Source of the DNA: Chloroflexi bacterium UBA4730
GTDB taxonomy: Bacteria > Chloroflexota > Limnocylindria > P2-11E
Direction of reading: 5' to 3'
Assembly: GCA_002404155.1 (NCBI GenBank)
Contig: DHJC01000088.1
Coordinates: forward strand, 77,883 to 97,366
Length of the DNA: 19,484 nt
The translations under genes were made by a program, and so were the position numbers. Positions 13,267 to 19,484 of the stretch are shown one piece after another. Under the pieces are notes generated by a model, which had not been told where the DNA came from, did not search any database, and was given only the letters and a program-made list of their open reading frames with translations. The number at the start of each line of letters is the position of its first letter. Positions within the stretch are counted from its first letter, which is position 1.

Positions 13267-14367
13267 TTACCCGCCGATGGCGCGGCGGATGTCCGAGATG
13301 CTCACGATCACGAGCAGTCCGAGGAGCAGCACGAACCCGACGGCGTGAATCGCGGCCTCGACCTGCGGCGAGAGCCGACGCCGCAGGAGCGCGCCGAGGA
13401 GGACGAAGAAGAGCCGTCCGCCATCGAGGCCGGGGAACGGGATGATGTTGATGACGCCGAGGTTCACCGACAGCACGCCGACGAGCTTCAGGAACGTCGG
13501 GATCCCGAACTGCGCGACCTGACCGGTGACGCGGAAGATCTCGATCGGCCCGCCCACCACCGGCGCGCCGCCGCTCGGGGCCGCGCGCTGCGCGATGAGC
13601 TGACCCGGGAGCGCGACGATCTGACCGACGACGTCGCCGGTGAGGCTCACGGCCGATCCGAAGGCCTGGGCCGGCGGCACCGATACCGCGGCCTGGACCT
13701 CTTCCAGCTGCACGCCGAGCGGACCCTCGCCCGCCGGCGGTTCGGCGCGCGGGATGGCCCTGATCGGCGGCAGCGGCTGCCCATTGCGCGTGATGTCGAT
13801 CGCGATCTCCTGCTGCTTCTCCGCGGCCTTCGCCGTGATGTTCACCATCGCGCGGGCGGTATGGATCGGCGTGCCGTCGACGTCGACGACGATGTCGCCC
13901 ACCTGAAGGCCCGCGGCGGCCGCGGGCGAGCCCGCGCGCACGTCGAATACGCGCACGTCACCGGTGGGCGCCGTTGTGCCGGTCGCGAACGCGATGGTCA
14001 GGATGATGAGGGCGAGCACGAAGTTCATGAACACGCCCGCCGCGAGGACGATCGCCTGTGCCCACCAGGGCTTCGAGGTGAACGAGCGGGGATCGCCGGT
14101 GCCTTGCTGGTGGATGGAGAAGTCGTCCTGGCCGAGGATCCGCACGAAGCCCCCGAACGGGATCCAGTTGAGCGTGTACTCGGTCTCGCCGCGGCGGACG
14201 CCGGCGAGGCGGGGCGGGAAGCCGAACGCGAACTCGAGGACCTTCATGCCCAGAAGGCGCGCCGCGGCGAAGTGCCCGAACTCGTGGACCGAGACGATGA
14301 GGGTGAACGTCACGATGAACAGGACGAGCGTCTGCAGGTTCGTGAGGATCGAAAGGAGCCCGGTCAT
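13267..14367 (-). CDS. rseP: Site-2 intramembrane zinc metalloprotease (RseP/M50 family)
   Basis: RseP-type proteases cut membrane-spanning anti-sigma factors and remnant signal peptides within the membrane. The 366-residue protein has the zinc motif HEFGH (28-32) in the first helix, a PDZ domain in the middle (about 140-200, with DVRAGSPAAAAGLQVGDIVVDVDGTPI), and the third zinc ligand in FPGLDGGRL (LDGG about 314-317), followed by a last membrane helix (VGFVLLLGLLVIVSI). One PDZ domain fits the size; E. coli RseP has two. ATG 14365-14367 overlaps the dxr TGA as ATGA. It closes the conserved rpsB-rseP cluster. No anti-sigma factor gene is in view, so its substrate is unknown. Confidence 0.95.
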   Translation of the reverse strand: MTGLLSILTNLQTLVLFIVTFTLIVSVHEFGHFAAARLLGMKVLEFAFGFPPRLAGVRRGETEYTLNWIPFGGFVRILGQDDFSIHQQGTGDPRSFTSKPWWAQAIVLAAGVFMNFVLALIILTIAFATGTTAPTGDVRVFDVRAGSPAAAAGLQVGDIVVDVDGTPIHTARAMVNITAKAAEKQQEIAIDITRNGQPLPPIRAIPRAEPPAGEGPLGVQLEEVQAAVSVPPAQAFGSAVSLTGDVVGQIVALPGQLIAQRAAPSGGAPVVGGPIEIFRVTGQVAQFGIPTFLKLVGVLSVNLGVINIIPFPGLDGGRLFFVLLGALLRRRLSPQVEAAIHAVGFVLLLGLLVIVSISDIRRAIGG

Positions 14368-15464
14368 GCGCGTGCCTCCGCCGGTTGGAGCTCGCGCCGC
14401 ACGCGTTCGTCGATCCGCACGATCTCCTCCAGGGTAGGAGCCTTGCCAGCGCCCGCGCCGAGCTCGGCGCCGCGGCGGAGCAGCCCCGCGATCTCCGTGA
14501 ACGCGATCTCACCGGCGAGGAACCGGGCCACCGCGATCTCGTCCGCCGCCGACAGTCCGACCATCGCGCCCTGATCGCCCGCGCGCGCGGTCGCGAGGAC
14601 GTGCGAGAAGCAGGGATAGCGCTCCAGCTCGACCTCGCCGAAATGCAACGCCCGCTCGCGCGTCCAGTCGAAGTGCTTCGCCGGTGACGGCTGATGGTCC
14701 CAGAGCAGCGCGTACTGGATCGGCAAGCGCATGTCGGGCTCCGCGAGCTGGGCGATCACGCTGCCGTCGACGAGCTCGACCATGGCGTGGATCACGCTCT
14801 CCGGATGGAGCACGACCTCGATGCGCTCGTACTCGAGGCCGTAGAGCCAGTGCGTCTCGACGACCTCGTAGCCCTTGTTCGTGAGCGTGGCCGAATCGAC
14901 GGTGACCTTCGGTCCCATTCGCCACGTCGGGTGACGGAGCGCCTCATCCGCTGTGATCGACGCGAACGTGTCGAGCGCGCGCTCGCGGAACGGTCCACCT
15001 GACGCGGTCACCGCGACGCGGCGCACCCGGCTTGGATCGACGCCGGTGAGGCACTGCCAGAGCGCGCAGTGCTCGCTGTCGACCGGCCGGAGCCGCTTGC
15101 CCGCCCCGCCGCTGGCGGCGCGAACGAGGTGGCCGCCGACGACGAGCACTTCCTTGTTCGCGAGCGCGACGTCCTTGCCGGCGGCGAGCGCGGCCAGCGT
15201 CGGCTTCACTCCCGCGATACCCGGCGTGGCCACGAGGACAAGGTCGACGTCGTCCGCGGTCGCGAGCGCCGTGAGATCGTCATCGCCGACGGCGACGCGC
15301 TTCACGTTCAGGGTCGCGGCGAGAGCCTTCAGTTCCTCGCCGCGCGACCGAGCGGCGAGGGCCGTGACGATCAACCGGTCGGGATGCGCGGCAATGACCT
15401 CGAGGGCCTGCTGCCCAATCGAGCCGGTCGCCCCGAGGATCGCGACGCGCGTTGGTCCCTTCAT
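14364..15464 (-). CDS. dxr: 1-deoxy-D-xylulose 5-phosphate reductoisomerase
   Basis: DXR makes 2-C-methyl-D-erythritol 4-phosphate with NADPH and a divalent metal, the first committed step of the MEP pathway. The 366-residue protein begins with the Rossmann loop GATGSIGQQA (11-20), then LANKEVLVVGG, the SEHCALWQCL metal-binding and flexible-loop region, TASGGPFRER, HPTWRMGPKVTVDSATLTNK and HPESVIHAMVELVDGSVIAQL. It is slightly shorter than many (about 380-400). It follows cdsA after 7 nt and overlaps rseP by 4 nt. ispG elsewhere in the window completes a second MEP step, consistent with the pathway being the organism's isoprenoid route and feeding the uppS gene in the same operon. Confidence 0.98.
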   Translation of the reverse strand: MKGPTRVAILGATGSIGQQALEVIAAHPDRLIVTALAARSRGEELKALAATLNVKRVAVGDDDLTALATADDVDLVLVATPGIAGVKPTLAALAAGKDVALANKEVLVVGGHLVRAASGGAGKRLRPVDSEHCALWQCLTGVDPSRVRRVAVTASGGPFRERALDTFASITADEALRHPTWRMGPKVTVDSATLTNKGYEVVETHWLYGLEYERIEVVLHPESVIHAMVELVDGSVIAQLAEPDMRLPIQYALLWDHQPSPAKHFDWTRERALHFGEVELERYPCFSHVLATARAGDQGAMVGLSAADEIAVARFLAGEIAFTEIAGLLRRGAELGAGAGKAPTLEEIVRIDERVRRELQPAEARA

Positions 15465-15471
15465 CGACCCA

Positions 15472-16131
15472 TCATCCCAGACCGGCGGCCAGGGTCAGCG
15501 CGGCCACGAGCGGGGCGACCGCGAGAAGCGAATCGATGCGATCGAGCATCCCGCCGTGTCCGGGGAACAGAGTCCCGGACTCCTTCACGCCGGCGCGCCG
15601 TTTGATCCAGCTTTCGAGGAGATCGCCGGCAAAGGCAACGGGTCCTGCCGCGACCGCGGCGACCGCCGCCTCCGGACGGCCGAGGCCGAAGAGCGCGGAG
15701 ATGCCGAGGACCGCGAGCGCAGCGGCGCCGAACCCGCCGAACGTTCCTTCCCAGGTCTTGCCCGGGCTAATGCGCGGCGCGATCTTCCGCCGTCCGGCGA
15801 GCGAGCCGACGAGATACGCGCCGACATCCGCCGCCCAGGTCGCGCCGATCGCGAGCAGGAGCCACACCGCCAGGCCCGCGGCCGCGCCGTGCGCGGCACC
15901 GCGATCGCCGAGCGCACGCAGGTACACGAGGGCCGGGAGGCCGGTGAGAAGGGCGAGGAGCTCGAGGACCGCCGCGAAGCCGGCGCTGCGCAGCGCCCAG
16001 AGCTCGGCGAGCGCGATGCCGCCGGCCAGTGCGACGAGGACGGTGAAGACGATGGGCGGCGCGAAGGCCGCGGCGAGCACGACCACCGCGTAGACGAGCC
16101 CCGTGACGCTGCGACGCCCCAGATCGTTCAG
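15472..16131 (-). CDS. cdsA: Phosphatidate cytidylyltransferase; probable CTG start
   Basis: CdsA forms CDP-diacylglycerol from phosphatidate and CTP, the branch point for phospholipid synthesis in the membrane. The protein has several membrane helices, then AAPxIxPGKTWEG-like IAPRISPGKTWEGTFGGF and the signature ESWIKRRAGVKESGTLFPGHGGMLDRIDS near the C-terminus. The usual VKD(S/T) is VKES here, so the conserved Asp is replaced by Glu. Homologues start just before RRxxTG; here that point (LNDLGRRSVTG) is preceded by no ATG, GTG or TTG. CTG 16129-16131 overlaps the uppS TGA as CTGA, giving 219 residues and mirroring the other coupled junctions. The alternative, ATG 16224, would overlap uppS by 97 nt and add an Arg-rich tail. 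Function is sure, start is not. Confidence 0.9.
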   Translation of the reverse strand: MNDLGRRSVTGLVYAVVVLAAAFAPPIVFTVLVALAGGIALAELWALRSAGFAAVLELLALLTGLPALVYLRALGDRGAAHGAAAGLAVWLLLAIGATWAADVGAYLVGSLAGRRKIAPRISPGKTWEGTFGGFGAAALAVLGISALFGLGRPEAAVAAVAAGPVAFAGDLLESWIKRRAGVKESGTLFPGHGGMLDRIDSLLAVAPLVAALTLAAGLG

Positions 16132-16823
16132 CGGCCGTACCGCCGATCGCGCCGCGCGTACGAGGCGAGCGCGGCATCGAGGTGCTCGACCGCGAAGTCC
16201 GGCCAGAGGACATCGGTCGCCCACATCTCGGCGTACGCGACCTCCCAGAGCAGGAAGTTCGAGACCCGCAGCTCGCCGCCGGTGCGGATGAGGAGATCGG
16301 GATCCGGATGCTCGGGCGCGTACAGCCGGGTCGCGATGGCCTGCTCGTCGACTCTATCGGCCGGCACGCCCTCGGAGACGAGCCGCTTCACGGCGTCGAC
16401 GATCTCCGCCCGGCCGCCGTAGTTGAAGGCGATCGTCATCGTGCCGTTCTTGCCCGTGTCGGTCGCGTGTGCGGCCTCGTCCATCGCGCGGCGCACGCCA
16501 TCGGAAAGCTCCTGCAGGCGGCCGATGATGCGCAGGCGCACTCCGTCCTTCGCGAGCGTCGGCGTCTCGCGGCGGATGGTCTCCTCGAGCAGCCGCATGA
16601 GCCCGCCGACCTCGTCGGGGTCGCGCTTCCAGTTCTCCGTGGAGAAGCTGTAGAGGGTGATGTACTCGACGCCACGGTCGCGCGCCGCGCGCACGGTGCG
16701 CCGGATCGTCTCGACACCCTGGCGATGCCCCGCGATGACCGGGAGGTGCCGGTCGCGCGCCCAGCGGCGATTGCCGTCCATGACGATCGCGATGTGCCGT
16801 GGGACGGCGTTATTGGAAGTCAC
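16128..16823 (-). CDS. uppS: Isoprenyl (undecaprenyl) diphosphate synthase, cis-prenyltransferase
   Basis: UppS adds isopentenyl units in cis to make the C55 carrier for cell-wall synthesis, in the cytoplasm at the membrane. The 231-residue protein has HIAIVMDGNRRWA with the catalytic D16, GHRQGVETIRR, YSFSTENWKRDPDEV, the FNYGGRAEIVDAVKRL motif and RTGGELRVSNFLLWE (from 180). The length is normal. The start is a GTG at 16821-16823, 3 nt after the frr stop. Its TGA is shared with the proposed CTG start of cdsA. The order frr-uppS-cdsA-dxr is conserved in many bacteria and links translation with envelope lipid supply. The exact chain length made cannot be read from sequence. Confidence 0.97.
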   Translation of the reverse strand: MTSNNAVPRHIAIVMDGNRRWARDRHLPVIAGHRQGVETIRRTVRAARDRGVEYITLYSFSTENWKRDPDEVGGLMRLLEETIRRETPTLAKDGVRLRIIGRLQELSDGVRRAMDEAAHATDTGKNGTMTIAFNYGGRAEIVDAVKRLVSEGVPADRVDEQAIATRLYAPEHPDPDLLIRTGGELRVSNFLLWEVAYAEMWATDVLWPDFAVEHLDAALASYARRDRRYGR

Positions 16824-16826
16824 TGG

Positions 16827-17387
16827 CTAGACCGCCAGGATCTCCTTCTCTTTGGCGTGGCCGATCTCATCGGCCGCCTGGATGTAGAGGTCCGTGAGCT
16901 TCTGCAGCTGGGTCTCGAGCCGCTTCTCGTCGTCTGCGGAGATGCCGGCGCCCTTCGACTTCGTGCGCAGCTCGTCCTGCGCGTGGCGGCGGAGCGTCCG
17001 GACCTCGACGCGCCCCTCTTCCACCTTCTTGTGCAGTTGTTTCACGAGATCCTTGCGACGCTCCTCGGTGAGGGCCGGGATCTGCAGCCGGATGAGCGCT
17101 CCGTCGTTGTTCGGAGTCAGGCCGAGGTCGCTCCCGATGATCGCCTTCTCGATCGCCTTGATCAGGCTCTTATCCCAGGGCTGAATGACGATGAGCCGCG
17201 GCTCGGGCGCGCTGATCGCGGCGAGCGAGATGAGCGGCGTCGGCGTGTCGTACGCGTCGACCTCGAGCGACTCGACCAGCGACGGGGTCGCGCGGCCGGT
17301 GCGCACCGACTGCGCATCCTTGCGGACGGCCTCGACGGCCTTCTTCATCCGGGCCTCGGTCTGGGCGAGGACCTCTTCGAGCGCCAC
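16827..17387 (-). CDS. frr: Ribosome recycling factor
   Basis: RRF works with EF-G to split post-termination ribosomes. The 186-residue protein is full length, with the first long helix (EEVLAQTEARMKKAVEAVRKDAQSVRTGRATPSLVE), then domain II in VDAYDTPTPLISLAAISAPEPRLIVIQPWD, the NNDGALIRLQIPALTEERRKDLVK segment with the typical (L/I)PxLTEERR motif, and a last long helix from RRHAQDELRTKSKGAGISADDEKR. The start is a GTG at 17385-17387, 2 nt after the pyrH stop (17390-17392). It is placed between pyrH and uppS as in most members of this cluster. Nothing unusual is seen. Confidence 0.98.
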   Translation of the reverse strand: MALEEVLAQTEARMKKAVEAVRKDAQSVRTGRATPSLVESLEVDAYDTPTPLISLAAISAPEPRLIVIQPWDKSLIKAIEKAIIGSDLGLTPNNDGALIRLQIPALTEERRKDLVKQLHKKVEEGRVEVRTLRRHAQDELRTKSKGAGISADDEKRLETQLQKLTDLYIQAADEIGHAKEKEILAV

Positions 17388-17389
17388 CG

Positions 17390-18115
17390 CTACCCCGCGT
17401 GCACGAGCGTGCCGACGTGCTCGCCGAGCACCGCCCGCAGCATCGCGTCCTTCTCGCTCACGTCGAAGATGATCGTCGGCATCTTCCGATCCTCCGCGAG
17501 CGCGGCGGCGGTGGCGTCCATGATGCCGAGTCGCTTCTCGAGCAGCTCGCGGTACCCGAGCTCGTCGTACTTCCGGGCGTTCTTGTCCTTCCGCGGGTCG
17601 CTGGAATAGACGCCGTCCACCTTGTTCTTCCCCATGAGGATCACCTCGGCGTCGATCTCCGCCGAGCGGAGCGCGGCCGCCGTGTCGCTGGTGAAGAACG
17701 GGTTCCCGGTTCCGGCCGCGAAGATGACGACGCGGCCCTTCTCGAGATGGCTGATCGCCTTGAGCCGAATGTACGGCTCAGCGACCTCATTGATGGTGAG
17801 CGCGGTCTGCACGCGGGCCTGGAGACCCGCGGCCTCCAGCTGCGAGCGCAGTGCGAGCGCGTTGATGACCATGGCGAGCATGCCCATGTAGTCCGCCGTC
17901 GCGCGGTCGATCCCGTGCTCGGCCGCGTCAGCGCCGCGCAGCCAGTTGCCGCCGCCGAGCACGACCGCGACTTGGACCCCAAGCGACTGGACCTTTCGGA
18001 TCTCCTCGGCGAGGTAGGCCGTGTACTGCGGCGAGATCCCGAACTGCCGGTCGCCGAGCAACGCCTCGCCCGAGAGCTTCAGCAGCACGCGGTGGTACTT
18101 CGGGATGGCGGTCAC
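17390..18115 (-). CDS. pyrH: UMP kinase
   Basis: UMP kinase of the amino-acid-kinase fold phosphorylates UMP to UDP and is often allosterically controlled by GTP and UTP. The 241-residue protein has LLKLSGEAL with K13, GGGNWLRG (54-61), ATADYMGMLAMVINALAL and a phosphate-binding GTGNPFFTSDTAAALRSAEI followed by MGKNKVDGVYSSDP. The length is typical. The GTG start at 18113-18115 overlaps the tsf stop as GTGA. The position in rpsB-tsf-pyrH-frr is the standard one. Confidence 0.98.
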   Translation of the reverse strand: MTAIPKYHRVLLKLSGEALLGDRQFGISPQYTAYLAEEIRKVQSLGVQVAVVLGGGNWLRGADAAEHGIDRATADYMGMLAMVINALALRSQLEAAGLQARVQTALTINEVAEPYIRLKAISHLEKGRVVIFAAGTGNPFFTSDTAAALRSAEIDAEVILMGKNKVDGVYSSDPRKDKNARKYDELGYRELLEKRLGIMDATAAALAEDRKMPTIIFDVSEKDAMLRAVLGEHVGTLVHAG

Positions 18116-18651
18116 GCCGCCTCGCCGAGCTCGAAGCGCGCGATCCGGCGAACGTTGATGTTCTCGCCGGTCGCCGCGGCGAGCTGCGCCACGAGGTCCC
18201 CGATGGTCTTCGACTGATCCTTGATGTATGGCTGGTGCATGAGCACCGCGGCCGCCTTCGCGGTCTTCTCGTCGCCGTGCTCCTCGAGCAGCGCCTTGAT
18301 CTCCTCGTCCTTGAGGAGCTCCCAGCTCACGTGCTTGGGCGACATCGCGGCGACCTGCATCGCGATCGCCTTCGCGAGCTCACGGAACTCCGGGTTCCGC
18401 GCCACGAAGTCGGTCTCGCTCGACAGCTCGACGAGCGCGCCGATACGGCCGCCGCTGTGGATGTACGCCTCGACGACGCCTTCGTTCGTCTCGCGGTCGC
18501 CGCGCGTCGCGGCGGACGCGAGACCCTTCTCCTTGAGGATCGTCTTCGCCTTCTCGAAGTCGCCCTTCGCGGCCTCGAGGGCCTTCTTGCAGTCCATGAC
18601 GCCCGCGCCCGTCTCCGACCGAAGGCGCTGGACGTCGCTTGCCGATGCCAT
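18112..18651 (-). CDS. tsf: Elongation factor Ts (short form)
   Basis: EF-Ts is the guanine-nucleotide exchange factor of EF-Tu. The 179-residue protein is the short form, lacking the duplicated core found in the 283-residue E. coli protein. It begins with the UBA-like N-domain (VQRLRSETGAGVMDCKKALEAAKGDFEKA) and has the EF-Tu contact motif TDFVARN at 80-86. The C-terminal end, RRIARFELGE, retains the last conserved strand. The ATG at 18649-18651 lies 2 nt after rpsB; a GAGGAGAAG sequence in the last rpsB codons is a strong Shine-Dalgarno. Its stop is overlapped by pyrH. Confidence 0.97.
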   Translation of the reverse strand: MASASDVQRLRSETGAGVMDCKKALEAAKGDFEKAKTILKEKGLASAATRGDRETNEGVVEAYIHSGGRIGALVELSSETDFVARNPEFRELAKAIAMQVAAMSPKHVSWELLKDEEIKALLEEHGDEKTAKAAAVLMHQPYIKDQSKTIGDLVAQLAAATGENINVRRIARFELGEAA

Positions 18652-18653
18652 CG

Positions 18654-19484
18654 CTACTTCTCCTCTGTGGTCCCTGATGCGTCCGCCGCCGGAGCGGCGA
18701 TCGCTTCGTCACTGGCGGGCGCGGCCTCACCGGCCTCCGCGGCCGGCTCCTCCTCGTACCCGCCGATCGGGTACTCGTCCTCTTCCGGCTCGTAGACGCG
18801 CGGCGTGCGCTTCGCGCGCGGCAAGCCGACCTCGGCGGATTCGCCCGGAGCCGTGGCCGGCGCGTAGCCCATGTCCTCGGGACTCGCCTCTTTCGACGAC
18901 GCATCGAGCTGCATGCGGCCCTCGATGACCGCGTCCGCCATCTTCTGGCAGATGAGCTTCACCGCGCGGATCGCGTCGTCGTTCGCCGGGATGATCACGT
19001 CGATCAGGTCGGGGTCGCAGTTCGTGTCGACCATCGCGACGATCGGGATCTCGAGGCGGCGCGCCTCCTCGACGGCGATGTGCTCGCGATGCGGGTCGAC
19101 GACGAAGAGCGCACTCGGCGGCCGGCGCAGCTCACGCACGCCCTGGAAGTACCGGTCGAGGTGGGCCAGTTCGTCGTCGAGCCGCTGCGCGTCCTTCTTG
19201 GGCATGGTGAGGAAGTCGCCGCGCTCCTTGCGCTCGATGAGCTCGTTCAGCCGCTGGATCCGCTTCTGGATGGTGACGAAGTTCGTCAGGAACCCGCCGA
19301 GCCAGCGCTGGTTGACGTAGTGCATGTTCGCGCGCTTCGCCTCTTCGGCGATCGACTCCTGGGCTTGCTTCTTCGTGCCGACGAAGAGGAGCTGGCCGCC
19401 ATCGGACGAAAGATCGCGGACGAACGCGTACGCCTCTTCGACGCGGACGAGGGTCTGCTGGAGGTCGATGATGTGGATCCCGTT
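18654..19484 (-). CDS. rpsB: 30S ribosomal protein S2 (cut by window edge), acidic C-terminal tail
   Basis: S2 is a late-binding protein of the 30S subunit head-body junction. The first 40 or so residues are outside the window; visible from NGIHIIDLQQTLVRVEEAYAF. Recognisable parts are LLFVGTKKQAQESI, YVNQRWLGGFLTNF, KRIQRLNELI, LRRPPSALFVVDPHREHIAVEEARRLEIPIVAMVDTNCDPDLIDVIIPANDDAIRAVKLI. After the usual end (VIEGR) it carries about 80 extra residues rich in Ala, Glu, Pro and Asp (VYEPEEDEYPIGGYEEEPAAE, ending GTTEEK), a disordered acidic extension of a kind seen in some high-GC lineages. It is the head of the visible operon; the promoter lies beyond the window. It stops 2 nt before tsf. Confidence 0.98.
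   Translation of the reverse strand, partial: NGIHIIDLQQTLVRVEEAYAFVRDLSSDGGQLLFVGTKKQAQESIAEEAKRANMHYVNQRWLGGFLTNFVTIQKRIQRLNELIERKERGDFLTMPKKDAQRLDDELAHLDRYFQGVRELRRPPSALFVVDPHREHIAVEEARRLEIPIVAMVDTNCDPDLIDVIIPANDDAIRAVKLICQKMADAVIEGRMQLDASSKEASPEDMGYAPATAPGESAEVGLPRAKRTPRVYEPEEDEYPIGGYEEEPAAEAGEAAPASDEAIAAPAADASGTTEEK

Noticed and set aside
13249..14574. 441-codon plus-strand open frame
   Set aside because: Antisense to rseP and dxr, very rich in Arg, Glu and Asp, with no domain.
16132..16224. ATG 16224 as cdsA start
   Set aside because: It would overlap uppS by 97 nt and add an Arg-rich stretch unlike CdsA N-termini. Kept as an alternative, not preferred.
14953..16422. 489-codon plus-strand open frame
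   Set aside because: Antisense to dxr, cdsA and uppS, all clearly real on the minus strand.

Overview
This is a GC-rich bacterial chromosome segment, dense in genes and almost entirely coding on the minus strand. It holds 24 protein genes; rRNA, tRNA, IS elements, CRISPR arrays and long repeats were not seen. Frequent GTG starts, 1-4 nt gene overlaps, a short EF-Ts and the MEP isoprenoid route fit a high-GC Terrabacteria-type organism. Chloroflexota (Limnocylindria/CSP1-4-like) is my best guess, but it rests on general style only and is low confidence.

Region 1 (1-1416): recA runs off the left edge. It is preceded by a 50-residue Lys-rich small gene that has a perfect Shine-Dalgarno. Divergent from these is a PduO-type cobalamin adenosyltransferase.

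Region 2 (1418-8303, minus): from upstream to downstream, ispG, a pentapeptide-repeat protein, bactofilin, proS, ruvB, a GT87-like membrane glycosyltransferase and a MIP18/DUF59 protein. This mixes isoprenoid synthesis, tRNA charging, recombination and envelope functions, with tight overlaps at most junctions. The only sizeable gap is 5594-5794.

Region 3 (8338-9893, plus): an overlapping pair of exported proteins, an M23-type metallopeptidase with a C-terminal Ig-like domain and a small secreted protein of unknown function.

Region 4 (9890-13222, minus): an ABC-2 exporter (ATPase and two permeases, each joined by a GTGA overlap) with an aminoglycoside-phosphotransferase-fold protein coupled to it through TGATG.

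Region 5 (13267-19484, minus): the classical rpsB-tsf-pyrH-frr-uppS-cdsA-dxr-rseP cluster, cut by the right edge inside rpsB. It combines translation, UMP kinase, undecaprenyl-PP synthesis, CDP-diacylglycerol synthesis, the MEP pathway and a site-2 protease. In many bacteria this order continues with ispG and proS. Here the exporter block and the exported pair sit between rseP and ispG, and two further genes sit between ispG and proS.

The window is mostly housekeeping, and I found no clear new defence or mobile system. The observations most worth checking are two genes whose only sensible start codons are non-standard (ATA in ATAG, CTG in CTGA), -10-like hexamers 6-9 nt before the start codon at five transcription-unit heads (suggesting leaderless mRNAs), and the exporter-kinase operon.
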